DNA of 64,000 bases from Desulfosarcina ovata subsp. ovata (GCF_009689005.1 NZ_AP021879.1:4092001-4156000), one strand, 5' to 3'; shown: positions 39,879 to 48,487, numbered from the stretch's first letter. The notes: generated from the sequence alone by a model not told the origin. Translations and numbers: made by a program.

Positions 39879-40649
39879 ATGTTAAAAGAGATTGAATTTC
39901 TGGGTAAAAATGTTGAAAAGGCATTAGAAAAAGCCAGCGATGAACTCAATCTGCCAATTAATAAAATTAAGCATGAAGTATTGACTTATGGTTCGACGGG
40001 TATATTTGGGTTGGTCGGTGTAAAAAAAGCAAAAATAAAAGTATTTGTTGAAATAGAAGAAAAAAGAGTAAATAAGTTTATTGAAGAAAAAGAAAGACCA
40101 ACGGATGACTATAAGAAATTACAATATTCAGAATCAGAAAAAGAATCCTCTATAGATACAGATGTAAATTTGGATTATGGCAAGCATGCATTAAAGACTA
40201 TAGTTGACGCAATTTCTGATAATGCCGAAATAGACGCAAAAAAAAAAGGCGACAAATATTTATTTGAAATATCCGCTGGAGACAGTGGAGTACTAATTGG
40301 AAAGCGGGGACAAACATTGGAAGCGATTCAATACCTGCTTGAAAAAATGATTAATAAAAAAAGTAGAAATCGGCTGAGAGTAATGGTGGATATAGAAGGT
40401 TATCTCGATAAAAGAAAGAATAACCTTAAGCAAATGGCTCAGAGAATGGCTGAAAAAGCAAAAAGAATAAAAAAGCCGGTTACAATAGGACAGATGAATG
40501 CCCATGATAGAAGAATTGTACACATTCATCTTAAGGACGAACAAGGAATAAGAACACAGAGCGTTGGGGAAGGCTACTACAGAAAATTAATGATTTTTCC
40601 AAAAAAACAGGGAAATCGAAGACCAAGAAAAGAAAAGAACACCGAATAA
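39879..40649 (+). CDS. jag: RNA-binding protein Jag/KhpB
   Basis: A 256-residue protein with a Jag_N domain (about 1-50, 'IEFLGKNVEKALEKASDELN', 'GSTGIFGLVGVKKAKI'), a charged linker, a KH domain with 'GKRGQTLEAIQYLLEKMINK' and an R3H domain with 'MNAHDRRIVHIHLKD' and 'RTQSVGEGYYRKL'. Spacing of 14 bp after yidC and a GGAGG ribosome-binding site support co-expression. Confidence 0.93.
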   Translation: MLKEIEFLGKNVEKALEKASDELNLPINKIKHEVLTYGSTGIFGLVGVKKAKIKVFVEIEEKRVNKFIEEKERPTDDYKKLQYSESEKESSIDTDVNLDYGKHALKTIVDAISDNAEIDAKKKGDKYLFEISAGDSGVLIGKRGQTLEAIQYLLEKMINKKSRNRLRVMVDIEGYLDKRKNNLKQMAQRMAEKAKRIKKPVTIGQMNAHDRRIVHIHLKDEQGIRTQSVGEGYYRKLMIFPKKQGNRRPRKEKNTE

Positions 40650-40656
40650 TCAATCA

Positions 40657-42102
40657 ATGGATGGAAAAAAAAAATACAATTTATACGAATCAAACACTAT
40701 TGCAGCCATTGCTACACCATTGGGACCTGCAGGAATAGGAGTTATCCGAATTTCAGGTTCCGATGCGAAGTCGATCGTTACCAATATTTTTATTGCTAAA
40801 AATTCCGCACTGAATTCAAAAGATACAAGACCATCAATATTCGAGTTTAAATCCCACCAAGTATACTACGGAAATATCCTAGATTACCATACCGGGAAAA
40901 TTATCGACGAAGCGATAGTTTTCTATATGAAAAGGCCTAACAGCTTTACCAGAGAAGATGTCGTCGAAATTCAATGCCACTCAGGTATCGTCAATCTCAA
41001 TAGAATTCTCAATTCCGTTCTGGATTCAGGAGCTAAAATAGCAGAAGCAGGGGAATTTACCAAACGTGCCTTTCTAAATGGAAGAATCGACCTGAGCCAA
41101 GCAGAAGGCATTATTGATCTTATCAACGCACCATGTAAAAAAGCCGCAGAGATTGCAACGAATCAAATGAGCGGACACATAAAACAATATGTTGAAAAAA
41201 TTAAAAAAAAATTAATTCATTTAAAAGCGCAATGTGAAGCCAAAATTGAATTCGAGGAAAGCGCTGAATTAGAAAACGGACTTAGCCTAAGTGAAATAAA
41301 CCATATTATTTTTAATAACATTTTTAATGACTTAAAAACGGCAATTCAACAAAGCAAAGATCATTCAATTTATAGTCAAGGTATCAGCATAACAATCGCT
41401 GGAATCCCCAATGTCGGAAAATCAAGTTTGTTAAATACTCTAGTAGAAAGTGACGTAGCGATTGTAAGCGAGGTTCCTGGAACCACAAGAGATGTTTTAA
41501 AAGAAAATATAAATATTTACGGAATTCCCGTGATTGCTTTTGATACTGCCGGAATTCATCATTCAGATGATCCAATTGAAATAATGGGAATAAAAAAAGC
41601 CCATCAAAAAATTGAAAAATCCGATATTATTCTATTTATGTTAGATGCCACAAGATCGATGTTGGCTTTTGAAAAAGACTTTATTATCCAGCATAAATGT
41701 CAAAATGTTATTATTATCGTCAATAAAATTGATAAAATTGATCGAGAACGTTGCAATTTTAACGAAGTTAAAAAAATAGGGTTGCCGGTGTCCTTTATTT
41801 CCGCAAAGCATGGAAATGGAATTAAAGAATTAAAATCAACTATTTATGATGAAATAACAAAAAATATTGATCAAATTCACAAAAACGACGCTATTACGAC
41901 GAATTTTCGACAACGAAAAATTTTCGAAAAAGCGGTAGAAAATATTCAATCTTACATGAAAGATCCAAATCAAAATGAATCATATGAACTGATATCAGAA
42001 TTAATAGACATTATCATTAAGGAGATGGATGATATAACGGGAGATAACTTAGCTATTGATATTTATGAAGAAATTTTTAAACAATTTTGTATAGGAAAAT
42101 AA
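40657..42102 (+). CDS. mnmE: tRNA uridine-5-carboxymethylaminomethyl modification GTPase MnmE
   Basis: A 481-residue GTPase that, with MnmG, modifies U34 of certain tRNAs. The N-terminal folate-binding domain starts 'TIAAIATPLGPAGIGVIRIS'. The inserted G domain has G1 'GIPNVGKSSLLN', G2 'GTTRD', G3 'DTAG' and G4 'NKID'. The C-terminus is the invariant 'FCIGK'. Length is slightly above E. coli MnmE (454). mnmG is not in the window; the cluster ends here and a YkgJ-type gene follows. Confidence 0.96.
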   Translation: MDGKKKYNLYESNTIAAIATPLGPAGIGVIRISGSDAKSIVTNIFIAKNSALNSKDTRPSIFEFKSHQVYYGNILDYHTGKIIDEAIVFYMKRPNSFTREDVVEIQCHSGIVNLNRILNSVLDSGAKIAEAGEFTKRAFLNGRIDLSQAEGIIDLINAPCKKAAEIATNQMSGHIKQYVEKIKKKLIHLKAQCEAKIEFEESAELENGLSLSEINHIIFNNIFNDLKTAIQQSKDHSIYSQGISITIAGIPNVGKSSLLNTLVESDVAIVSEVPGTTRDVLKENINIYGIPVIAFDTAGIHHSDDPIEIMGIKKAHQKIEKSDIILFMLDATRSMLAFEKDFIIQHKCQNVIIIVNKIDKIDRERCNFNEVKKIGLPVSFISAKHGNGIKELKSTIYDEITKNIDQIHKNDAITTNFRQRKIFEKAVENIQSYMKDPNQNESYELISELIDIIIKEMDDITGDNLAIDIYEEIFKQFCIGK

Positions 42103-42137
42103 TGTTTCACGTGAAACAAAAGTGAGGAGATCTTTTG

Positions 42138-42836
42138 ATGAAACCAGAGCTGGCAGCGATTTTTAAAGAATATGAGTCTTTTGCAAAACAAGTGGATGGC
42201 GTATGGGAAACTGTCAGAAAACAATTTCCAGAATCTGTTCAGTGTAAAATAGGGTGCTCTGATTGCTGTCACGCGCTATTTGATATTACTTTGGTCGAAG
42301 CGTTATACATAAATGATAAATTCATTACAGAACTTCCTGAAAACAGGAAAAATGAAATATTAGCAATTGCAAATAAAACAGATCGGAATATTTACAAGCT
42401 AAAGCGAAAAGCATTTAAAGCCGTAGAAGCGGGAGAAAAAACTGAAGAGCAGGTTCTGTTTGAAATGGCTGCAGAACGATCGCGTTGTCCTTTATTGAAC
42501 CTGAATGACCGTTGCGATCTCTATGATTATAGACCGCTTACGTGCCGTCTGTATGGAATTCCAACATCTATTGGCGGTCGTGGGCATACCTGTGGTCTAT
42601 CTTCGTTCAGTGAAGGTCAATCCTATCCTACGGTTAATCTCGATAAGGTATATTCTAAACTTTATGATTTATCCGTTGATATCATTAATACGCTTCAATC
42701 ATCCCATAAGGAAATGAGTAAAATTTTGATGCCATTATCAATGGCTTTGCTGACAGTATTTGATGATTACTATCTTGGATTGAAATCGGAGGAATTAAAG
42801 GATTCCAACCAACAAAAGGATTTGAAAAATGAATAA
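42138..42836 (+). CDS. YkgJ-family cysteine-cluster protein
   Basis: A 232-residue protein with the YkgJ-type metal-binding pattern: 'CKIGCSDCCHA' (about 36-46), then 'CPLLNLNDRCDLYDYRPLTC' and 'CGLSSF', eight or more ordered cysteines likely to bind Zn or an Fe-S cluster. The function of the family is unknown. GAGGAG at 42124-42129 supports the ATG at 42138 over a TTG 3 bp upstream. It overlaps the following small gene by 8 bp. Confidence 0.8.
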   Translation: MKPELAAIFKEYESFAKQVDGVWETVRKQFPESVQCKIGCSDCCHALFDITLVEALYINDKFITELPENRKNEILAIANKTDRNIYKLKRKAFKAVEAGEKTEEQVLFEMAAERSRCPLLNLNDRCDLYDYRPLTCRLYGIPTSIGGRGHTCGLSSFSEGQSYPTVNLDKVYSKLYDLSVDIINTLQSSHKEMSKILMPLSMALLTVFDDYYLGLKSEELKDSNQQKDLKNE

Positions 42837-43170
42837 AAATTTCTCTGATGAAGATAAAAAAAGGGCGGTTTTTGATTCGATGTCACCTAGGCGCCAGAAA
42901 TATATTTCTGAAAAAATAGGTTATGAACGATGGGATCCTTTTGAAAAACCAAAGGATCCCATCGATATTAGAAAAGATAAAAATAATCGTACGTCACAAA
43001 TGCTGGTTCGGGAATTTTTACAGTCCAAGACGATGGAAGATTATTCAAACAACTACGGTCGAGGTGTTTTAGAAATGGCTATCGGCATAATCAATGATGA
43101 TGACCGATATATCGCAATGTATGAATTTTCACTTTGGTATAAAAATTTATTAGAAAAAGAAAAAAAATAA
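42829..43170 (+). CDS. Hypothetical protein (113 aa)
   Basis: A 113-residue, charged, helix-rich cytosolic protein: 'MSPRRQKYISEKIGYERWDP' followed by 'FEKPKDPID', and a C-terminal aromatic helix ('YEFSLWYKNLLEKEKK'). Overlap of 8 bp with the YkgJ gene shows it is translated with it. No family recognised. The 'SPRRQKYI..K.GYE.WDPF..P.DPI' segment looks conserved rather than random. Confidence 0.7.
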   Translation: MNKNFSDEDKKRAVFDSMSPRRQKYISEKIGYERWDPFEKPKDPIDIRKDKNNRTSQMLVREFLQSKTMEDYSNNYGRGVLEMAIGIINDDDRYIAMYEFSLWYKNLLEKEKK

Positions 43171-43205
43171 AGAATTTGTTCTTGTTGGGTAAAAACGGTA
43201 AATAA

Positions 43206-44012
43206 ATGCTCTCAACAAATGGTAAAATTGTAAAATTCATCTCGCAATCTAAGGCAAAGGTTAATTTTAAAGACCTGAAAATGCAATTTTGCCGTTCCGG
43301 TTTGTTATCTCAGAAATCCTTAAAATCCATCATTAAAACGTTAATTGAAGATGGGACGCTTAAATATATTTATGAATTTGGGCGTTCATATATTGATATA
43401 TCATATGAACGTCCCATTTTAATCTCTGAGCACGTTTATATTAAACCTGAGAATTCTTCTTTTCATTCTCATCCGGGCCAAACAGTTATAGCTTTAAAAA
43501 AAGGATCCTCTTTTGGTGGGGGAGAGCATCCAACCACGAGGTTGTGTATTCATTTGATCGATGTGGTGCTGCATTCAAACCGGTTTTCTAAACAAAAAGA
43601 CGATTACCGCGGCCTTGATATCGGGACTGGTTCCGGTATTTTGGCTTTAGTTGCAGCCAAGCTGGGTGTTAAATCGATTACCGCTTTAGATAATAATCCT
43701 TGTGCGATCTATGAGGCAAAGGATAATGTATGTCTCAATGGAATGTCTGAAAAAATTATTGTCGAAAACCAGACGGTTTCTGAATTATCCGGCTGTTATG
43801 ATTTGGTAATGGCAAACTTGAGATATCCCACATTGATCGATTTGCGTGAGGTTATAGATAAAAAACTTAAAGCAGAGAGTACACTGATATTATCTGGATT
43901 GAAACCAGACGAGGTCCAGTTGATTTTGCATCATTATAAAAAATCCAGGTTTATCGCTTGGAATAAAGTGGTCGAAAATGGCTGGTGCGCGATATGTCTT
44001 GTCAGAGATTGA
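43206..44012 (+). CDS. PrmA-like SAM-dependent methyltransferase
   Basis: A 268-residue protein. The N-terminal about 85 residues resemble a winged-helix domain ('GLLSQKSLKSIIKTLIEDGT'). The catalytic domain has 'SSFGGGEHPTTRLC', equivalent to the 'FGTGxHPTT' motif of ribosomal protein L11 methyltransferase, then SAM motif I 'GLDIGTGSGILAL' (about 137-149) and 'DLVMANLRYPTLIDL' in the position of the N(I/L)L catalytic loop. It lacks the normal PrmA N-terminal substrate domain, so protein L11 may not be the target. It is the last core gene before the transposon. Confidence 0.78.
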   Translation: MLSTNGKIVKFISQSKAKVNFKDLKMQFCRSGLLSQKSLKSIIKTLIEDGTLKYIYEFGRSYIDISYERPILISEHVYIKPENSSFHSHPGQTVIALKKGSSFGGGEHPTTRLCIHLIDVVLHSNRFSKQKDDYRGLDIGTGSGILALVAAKLGVKSITALDNNPCAIYEAKDNVCLNGMSEKIIVENQTVSELSGCYDLVMANLRYPTLIDLREVIDKKLKAESTLILSGLKPDEVQLILHHYKKSRFIAWNKVVENGWCAICLVRD

Positions 44013-44165
44013 TTTTTAAACGTTCTTTGTTTGGTTATAGATTTGTATTTGTAGTGTTGTGATCGTTAAAAAATGGGGCTCTCACGAAGTCGATTTTATC
44101 TATCCGTTATTATTGATTTTTATTTTAGAAAAACATCTTTCTTTTTTAATTCTAATTCATTTCGT

Positions 44166-44173
44166 ATTCGTCT
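44166..44173. repeat. Target-site duplication, left copy (ATTCGTCT)
   Basis: The 8-bp word ATTCGTCT abuts the left terminal inverted repeat and recurs directly outside the right one at 48480-48487. An exact duplication at both junctions is the mark of a transposition event and fixes the element ends. Confidence 0.85.
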
Positions 44174-44196
44174 GCTAAGGCAAAAATAGTGTAACG
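44174..44196. repeat. Left terminal inverted repeat of the transposon
   Basis: 23 bp identical to the reverse complement of 48457-48479. A second, shorter copy of the inner part (AAAAGTGTAACGG) lies at 44217-44229, giving at least two transposase-binding-like sites at this end. Confidence 0.9.
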
Positions 44197-44381
44197 GCCT
44201 ACCCCGCCTATGCGGCAAAAGTGTAACGGTTGGTTCTACTATCCCGCAGCGAGACCCCGCCCCAAAAATCAATAAACCTACCACGCTACCCCGCCGCAAT
44301 AGCTCCCGCCGGCAATCGTTTTTACCAAAAAGTTTTTGTAGGTTGTAAAGTGGGTATTGTCATGGTCCAAGAAAATGAGGA

Positions 44382-44412
44382 GAAAGCCCGGAACCATCAC
44401 TTCCGGGCTTTC
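44382..44412. other. 12-bp hairpin in the transposon left leader
   Basis: GAAAGCCCGGAA and TTCCGGGCTTTC form a perfect 12-bp stem with a 7-nt loop, about 75 bp before the first gene of the element. A second hairpin (GGCCGGA...TCCGGCC, about 44431-44472) and two direct AAGGCCGGATG copies follow. They could be a terminator shielding against outside transcription, or an attenuator. Confidence 0.45.
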
Positions 44413-44485
44413 AGGGTGAACTCCGTATCAAGGCCGGATGTTCATTAAGTAAATTACTTTAAACTCCGGCCACTTTCAAGGCCGG

Positions 44486-44875
44486 ATGGTAAAGCTGATC
44501 CAAATATCCTGTCGTTGGTGCAACACCGTTTTTTGTGTGTGCCGGTGCTGCTTTCGTGGGCATGCTTATTGTTGCGATGCATGCCGCATCGCCGGTCGTC
44601 TCCAGTCCCGTCGAAAAGCGCAGCGACGCTACCGTAAAACCGATAAAGGTAAAAAAGCCCACCGTCTTGCCGAAAACCGTCGTCGGCATCGTGAAATCGA
44701 TCCACGTAGAAAAAACATGGATGATCATACTTCAACAAGCCCTTTTAAACGGGTTATGTTGCCACCACAGATCGAAATTTCGGTACCTTTTCGCCTCGGT
44801 TTTCGATGCCGCTGCCATTTTTGCGGTCGGCCGGGTGAAATTGTGAGCCATTTTCCACGCCGTGGTTATGGATGA
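44486..44875 (+). CDS. Transposon-encoded Cys-rich zinc-finger protein
   Basis: A 129-residue basic protein. The N-terminus has a zinc-ribbon-like cluster ('CRWCNTVFCVCRCCFRGHAY', then 'CCDACR'), the middle is an Arg/Lys-rich helix ('RRKAQRRYRKTDKGKKAHRL'), and a second knuckle 'CRCHFCGRPG' lies near the end. It begins at ATG 44486, inside the second AAGGCCGGATG repeat. Nucleic-acid binding is likely; its role in transposition is unknown. It overlaps nothing and precedes the CHC2 gene. Confidence 0.65.
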   Translation: MVKLIQISCRWCNTVFCVCRCCFRGHAYCCDACRIAGRLQSRRKAQRRYRKTDKGKKAHRLAENRRRHREIDPRRKNMDDHTSTSPFKRVMLPPQIEISVPFRLGFRCRCHFCGRPGEIVSHFPRRGYG

Positions 44876-44918
44876 AATCTTTTTCAGGATTTTTTACGCA
44901 GATAAGGAGGCCAATATC

Positions 44919-45284
44919 ATGAGACGACGGTTTACAGGGGGAGAACTGTTTCAACTGCGCAATCGGATCCCGGTTGACTGGCTGATCAAAGAACAGCTTC
45001 ATATCCCATCTAAAGTGATCGAAGGCATTTTTCGTTTTCTATGCCCGCTATGCAATGAATTTCAAACCGCGACCAACCCCAAGACCAATCTCGCCAGGTG
45101 CTTTCTTTGCGAGAAAAACTTCAACCCGATTGATTTGGTCATGACCGTGAAAGGCCTTGGATTCGTTGACAGTGTCAAATATTTGCAAACCCTTGTACCA
45201 AACAGACCGGATCCTTTAACGGACCAACGGTTGGAATTGAATCAACTGCTTGGCGATATCGGGAAACGGATGAGCATCGGGTGA
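44919..45284 (+). CDS. CHC2-type (DnaG-like) zinc-finger protein of the transposon
   Basis: A 121-residue protein with 'CPLCNEFQTATNPKTN' and 'LARCFLCEKNFNPIDLVM', the spacing and sequence context of the CHC2 zinc finger at the N-terminus of DnaG primase, where it binds template DNA. No Toprim catalytic domain follows. The ATG at 44919 is chosen because AAGGAGG lies at 44904-44910; an upstream GTG/ATG at 44862 has none. The next gene starts 4 bp later, so it is part of the transposition operon. Confidence 0.75.
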   Translation: MRRRFTGGELFQLRNRIPVDWLIKEQLHIPSKVIEGIFRFLCPLCNEFQTATNPKTNLARCFLCEKNFNPIDLVMTVKGLGFVDSVKYLQTLVPNRPDPLTDQRLELNQLLGDIGKRMSIG

Positions 45285-45288
45285 ACAG

Positions 45289-45864
45289 ATGGCCAACAAC
45301 CGACTCACCCAATTGGAGGAGATCATCGCTGCCAATCAACACCATTTTCACCAAACCGGTAAGGCATTAAAGCAGATTCGAGACGATCAATTGTTTCGAG
45401 ATTTGCTGTTCGATTCGTTTGAAGGCTATGTCAAGGACCGGTGGGATATGGCCCGATCCCAGGCATATCGTCTGATTAAGGCCGCCAATGTCATCGACAA
45501 TTTGTCTCCAATTGGCGACGGCATCCTTCCGGAGAATGAATACCAGGCCAGGATTCTAACGCGTTTTACAAAAGAGGATCAACGCAAGATCTGGCGTGCA
45601 TTTATCGCATCCGGCATGGCGCTCACGGCTAAGAATATTAGAAAGTACGCCCATCAAACCCTAAAGGCCAAGCATGTCAAAAAAAAGAATGCGTCTGTGG
45701 TCGATATCATCAGCGCAGACTATAAAACGGCCGTGATGGCCATGCTGGAACAGATTCGGTCGGCGCAAAACGATGATTGGCAAACGACATCCAGACAAGC
45801 GGCCTTATTCTGGCTGAAAGTGATGAAAGAGAAAATCATTCGTCATGAAAGACAAAGACTTTGA
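45289..45864 (+). CDS. Transposon-encoded helical protein, DNA-binding-like
   Basis: A 191-residue protein, mainly helical. The segment 'LFDSFEGYVKDRWDMARSQA' followed by 'YRLIKAANVIDNLS' is an HTH-like pattern seen in plasmid and phage proteins related to ParB-type or DUF3102-like factors. 'LPENEYQARILTRF' is followed by a basic C-terminal half. It overlaps the transposase start by 20 bp. A role as an accessory or target factor is likely but not shown. Confidence 0.65.
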   Translation: MANNRLTQLEEIIAANQHHFHQTGKALKQIRDDQLFRDLLFDSFEGYVKDRWDMARSQAYRLIKAANVIDNLSPIGDGILPENEYQARILTRFTKEDQRKIWRAFIASGMALTAKNIRKYAHQTLKAKHVKKKNASVVDIISADYKTAVMAMLEQIRSAQNDDWQTTSRQAALFWLKVMKEKIIRHERQRL

Positions 45865-47524
45865 ACAACTGCCCATGGACGACCGTTTCCTGATCTTGCT
45901 GCACAAAAAGATCATGGACAAAACCGGCAGCGCCAAACGCAGGGCCAAAAAATATTACATGGATCAATACCGTAAGACCGGCGTCATTCCCAAACCGCTG
46001 CTGCTTGCCGGCCAAGGCATCATGGAAGGCAGAAAGTGCAGCGGCCGGCGCCGGGTCTTGACCGAAAAAATCCAAAACCGCTTCATCGAGATGGTCAAGG
46101 CTTCCAGCGATCCATCGGACGATCGTTTTGTATTTATCACCCGCCATGGACGAACCATCAAAAATTACCACGCCTGGCTCGAACAAGAGTTCGAACGTAG
46201 CATCTCACTTAGCGCTTTAAGGCGTTTTGCCAGGCAAGCCAACCTCAAGGTCTATTTGGAAAAACCAGACTTCGAGGAAAAGAACGATCCCAGCGTCTGC
46301 TTTAAGGACGAACCGGTCTTCGATTTGATTCAAATGGACGGATGCAGGTTTCGCTATTTCAAGATTCGATCGGACGACGGCGTTTGGGCCAAGCCCCAGG
46401 TGATCGAGTTTTTTGACACCGGATCGCGCAACATGCTTGTGCTTGACGCCTATTTTTCCGAAAGCAGTCTAAATTCGGTGGACCTGTTCGAGAAATTTTT
46501 GGTGAGCACCCCCTTTCCGCAAAAAAAGATACGGCTGAGACCGGACAATGCAAAGGGTTTTGTCAACCTGAAACGCCCCATCAACGAACTGAACATCAAA
46601 TTTTCATTGCCAGGCGGATTTTATCTGCAACCAAACTTCTCACGCATCCATGCGCCCAAGGACAAAGCACATCTGGAATCATCCCATCGCAGCATCCATC
46701 ATTTTGAAATGCGGATCATCAAGCACTTTGAAGACCGCATCGTTAAGACAGAACCGGGCTATATCTACAAAAAGGGCAAAAAAGGAAAAATTACCATCAC
46801 CTATCTCGACATCGATCTTGCAACGCTGCGCCAGAGTGGTTTACTCGAAGCCTATCGCCGGCAGCACAATGAGCAAAAGCACTATTATTCTGTGAACGGT
46901 AAAACATCGGCCTGGGTGCCCAAGGAGAAGTTTGACGACGGTCTTGCCCAATACGAGTGGATAACGTTCAGTGCGGATGACGTACGCCATTTCGTCAAAT
47001 ACGGCTATGACAAGATCAACGCCACCGTGGGGGCGAAAGGCATCATTACTTTCAAAAAGCAGACCTACTATGTGGCCGTTGGCGCGCAACACTTCAGCCG
47101 CCACAAGAGCACCAAGGTGTATATCTCCGATCTTGGCGACAAGCTGTTTATCTTCGAGCATAAGGAAAACGGTATCCTGCTGGGTGAAGCGCTGCGCCGG
47201 GAACCTTACGAAAAGCCGGTCAAAAAGGCAGGCACCGAACCCAACGCGGTTGAATTGATCAGCGCTTTTCTGCAGGAGAAAAAGATGGCGGTGGACAGGC
47301 CACGACTGATTGACATCCATCTTCGGGGTTTGACCCTCGATGCCGCCCAAACAATCTATCGGCAACACCGGAAACGATATATCGCTTACGCGATCAAACT
47401 ACGCCAGCCTGAAACCATCACCGGCAAGGCGCTTTTCAATGCGTTCATTTTGGATTGCGAAAGACAATTGTCAAACAACCCTTTGGCCCCGTATGCCTCA
47501 TGCAGCGAAAACAAAGTTTTATAA
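45845..47524 (+). CDS. DDE transposase (rve/Mu-type C-terminal)
   Basis: A 559-residue transposase of the TnsB/TniA/MuA kind. An N-terminal helical DNA-binding part (about 1-140) precedes an RNase H-fold integrase core with Asp165 ('LIQMDGCRFR'), Asp234 ('LRPDNAKGF') and Glu278 ('KAHLESSHRS'). A Mu-transposase-like beta domain follows (about 385-460, 'AKGIITFKKQTYYVAVGAQH'). The ATPase gene starts inside its last 25 bp. All three acidic residues are present, so it appears active. Confidence 0.85.
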   Translation: MKDKDFEQLPMDDRFLILLHKKIMDKTGSAKRRAKKYYMDQYRKTGVIPKPLLLAGQGIMEGRKCSGRRRVLTEKIQNRFIEMVKASSDPSDDRFVFITRHGRTIKNYHAWLEQEFERSISLSALRRFARQANLKVYLEKPDFEEKNDPSVCFKDEPVFDLIQMDGCRFRYFKIRSDDGVWAKPQVIEFFDTGSRNMLVLDAYFSESSLNSVDLFEKFLVSTPFPQKKIRLRPDNAKGFVNLKRPINELNIKFSLPGGFYLQPNFSRIHAPKDKAHLESSHRSIHHFEMRIIKHFEDRIVKTEPGYIYKKGKKGKITITYLDIDLATLRQSGLLEAYRRQHNEQKHYYSVNGKTSAWVPKEKFDDGLAQYEWITFSADDVRHFVKYGYDKINATVGAKGIITFKKQTYYVAVGAQHFSRHKSTKVYISDLGDKLFIFEHKENGILLGEALRREPYEKPVKKAGTEPNAVELISAFLQEKKMAVDRPRLIDIHLRGLTLDAAQTIYRQHRKRYIAYAIKLRQPETITGKALFNAFILDCERQLSNNPLAPYASCSENKVL

Positions 47525-48168
47525 ACGATAAGCGCCGGGTCTCCTATCTATCCGCGGTATACAACCGGATCTACCGGGGACAGAGCGTATTGATCGAGGG
47601 CGAATATGGTGTCGGAAAAACTCGTTTCCTCGAACTGCTCAAACCCAAAAAACTTCAAGGCGTATGGGTGGAGTCGCTTTTCAATGTGCATGAAATGTTG
47701 GCCTCCATCCTTCAAGGGTTGAACTACGAGGCGGTGGCCACTTATCGGCGCACGCCCCATCATTTGAAGCTGATCCGCAATCTGACCGATTATTACATCA
47801 TCATCGACGAGGCCAATGACATCGAAAAAAGGGTTTGGCCCTACCTGAAACGAATCATGGACGCGCACGTGCCCATCGTTTTGGCCGGACTGCCAAAGGT
47901 GAGGACATATTTGACCAGCCAGCATCCGGATATCCTCAGCCGATTGAAAACCTTGATTCTGTATCCCATCGTAGTCGAGGATTTCATCCTGGAATACAAG
48001 GATTTTGAATCTGAAGCCATCGAACAGATTTATGTGGCCACCAGGGGCGATATGAGAAAATTCAAGGAAATTTGCACGGATTGCCGCGACAAGGCCAAAG
48101 AACTGGGCCATAGCTTCGTCGATTTAAATCTGGCGGTCGACTTTCTCGCCAATCTTCATCCCATGTAG
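47500..48168 (+). CDS. TniB/TnsC-type AAA ATPase of the transposon
   Basis: A 222-residue AAA+ protein with Walker A 'GEYGVGKT' (34-41) and Walker B 'IIIDEAND' (100-107), then a sensor-like 'IVLAGLPKVRTYLTSQHPDI' segment with 'LSRLK' Arg-finger candidate. Such ATPases activate the transposase and choose targets. ATG 47500 overlaps the transposase gene; a TTG at 47455 is a possible longer start. It is the last gene before the right end. Confidence 0.8.
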   Translation: MQRKQSFINDKRRVSYLSAVYNRIYRGQSVLIEGEYGVGKTRFLELLKPKKLQGVWVESLFNVHEMLASILQGLNYEAVATYRRTPHHLKLIRNLTDYYIIIDEANDIEKRVWPYLKRIMDAHVPIVLAGLPKVRTYLTSQHPDILSRLKTLILYPIVVEDFILEYKDFESEAIEQIYVATRGDMRKFKEICTDCRDKAKELGHSFVDLNLAVDFLANLHPM

Positions 48169-48456
48169 GCTCCAAAAAACAATCTCTTCCCTCACTCTGC
48201 GGCGAATCAGCTTTCTCCCAAGACCTGTTAATCTAAATCCCACATCGTAACTTTTTTTAACTCTCGTAAAGTCGATTGTTATTGCATCGTTTCTCTATTA
48301 ACCGCTAACGCGCAGCGGCATAAGATGCTTCAAGGCCTGAAATACGATGAAAAAGTTACATTATTTTGCAACGTCCTAAAGGCAGCCAATGATCACTAAC
48401 GCATTAATATATTTGGGATATTTTTTAAACGGGGCCTGAATAAACAGAACGGGAAG
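48169..48456. other. Non-coding right end of the transposon
   Basis: 288 bp after the ATPase gene without coding potential. It holds a terminal-repeat-like word GTTACATTATTTTGC at about 48353-48367 and a weaker one, CGTAACTTTTTT, near 48246, oriented like the right terminal repeat. These look like subterminal transposase sites. Confidence 0.5.
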
Positions 48457-48479
48457 CGTTACACTATTTTTGCCTTAGC
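48457..48479. repeat. Right terminal inverted repeat of the transposon
   Basis: 23 bp, the exact reverse complement of 44174-44196, directly followed by the second ATTCGTCT target duplication. Confidence 0.9.
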
Positions 48480-48487
48480 ATTCGTCT
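48480..48487. repeat. Target-site duplication, right copy (ATTCGTCT)
   Basis: Exact copy of 44166-44173, adjoining the right terminal repeat. The 148 bp between here and the helicase stop contain no gene. Confidence 0.85.

Larger units (their letters stand above)
44174..48479. mobile_element. Complete Tn7/Mu-like transposon with accessory zinc-finger genes (4306 bp)
   Basis: The element is bounded by 23-bp perfect inverted repeats (starting GCTAAGGCAAAAATAGTG) and an 8-bp target duplication. All five genes are rightward: a Cys-rich zinc protein, a CHC2 zinc-finger protein, a helical DNA-binding-like protein, a DDE transposase and an AAA ATPase of the TniB/TnsC type. Each end holds further copies of the GTGTAACG-type terminal word, as in elements whose transposase binds several sites. 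No TniQ/TnsD target selector, resolvase or CRISPR part is present. The intact ends and frames suggest a fairly recent insertion. Confidence 0.85.

Noticed and set aside
44230..44448. 72-codon rightward open frame in the transposon left end
   Set aside because: No ribosome-binding site, covers the terminal repeat region and a 12-bp hairpin, and has no protein-like pattern.
44174..48479. CRISPR-associated transposon
   Set aside because: No TniQ, Cas gene, or repeat-spacer array occurs in or near the element; the hairpins in the leader are not CRISPR repeats.
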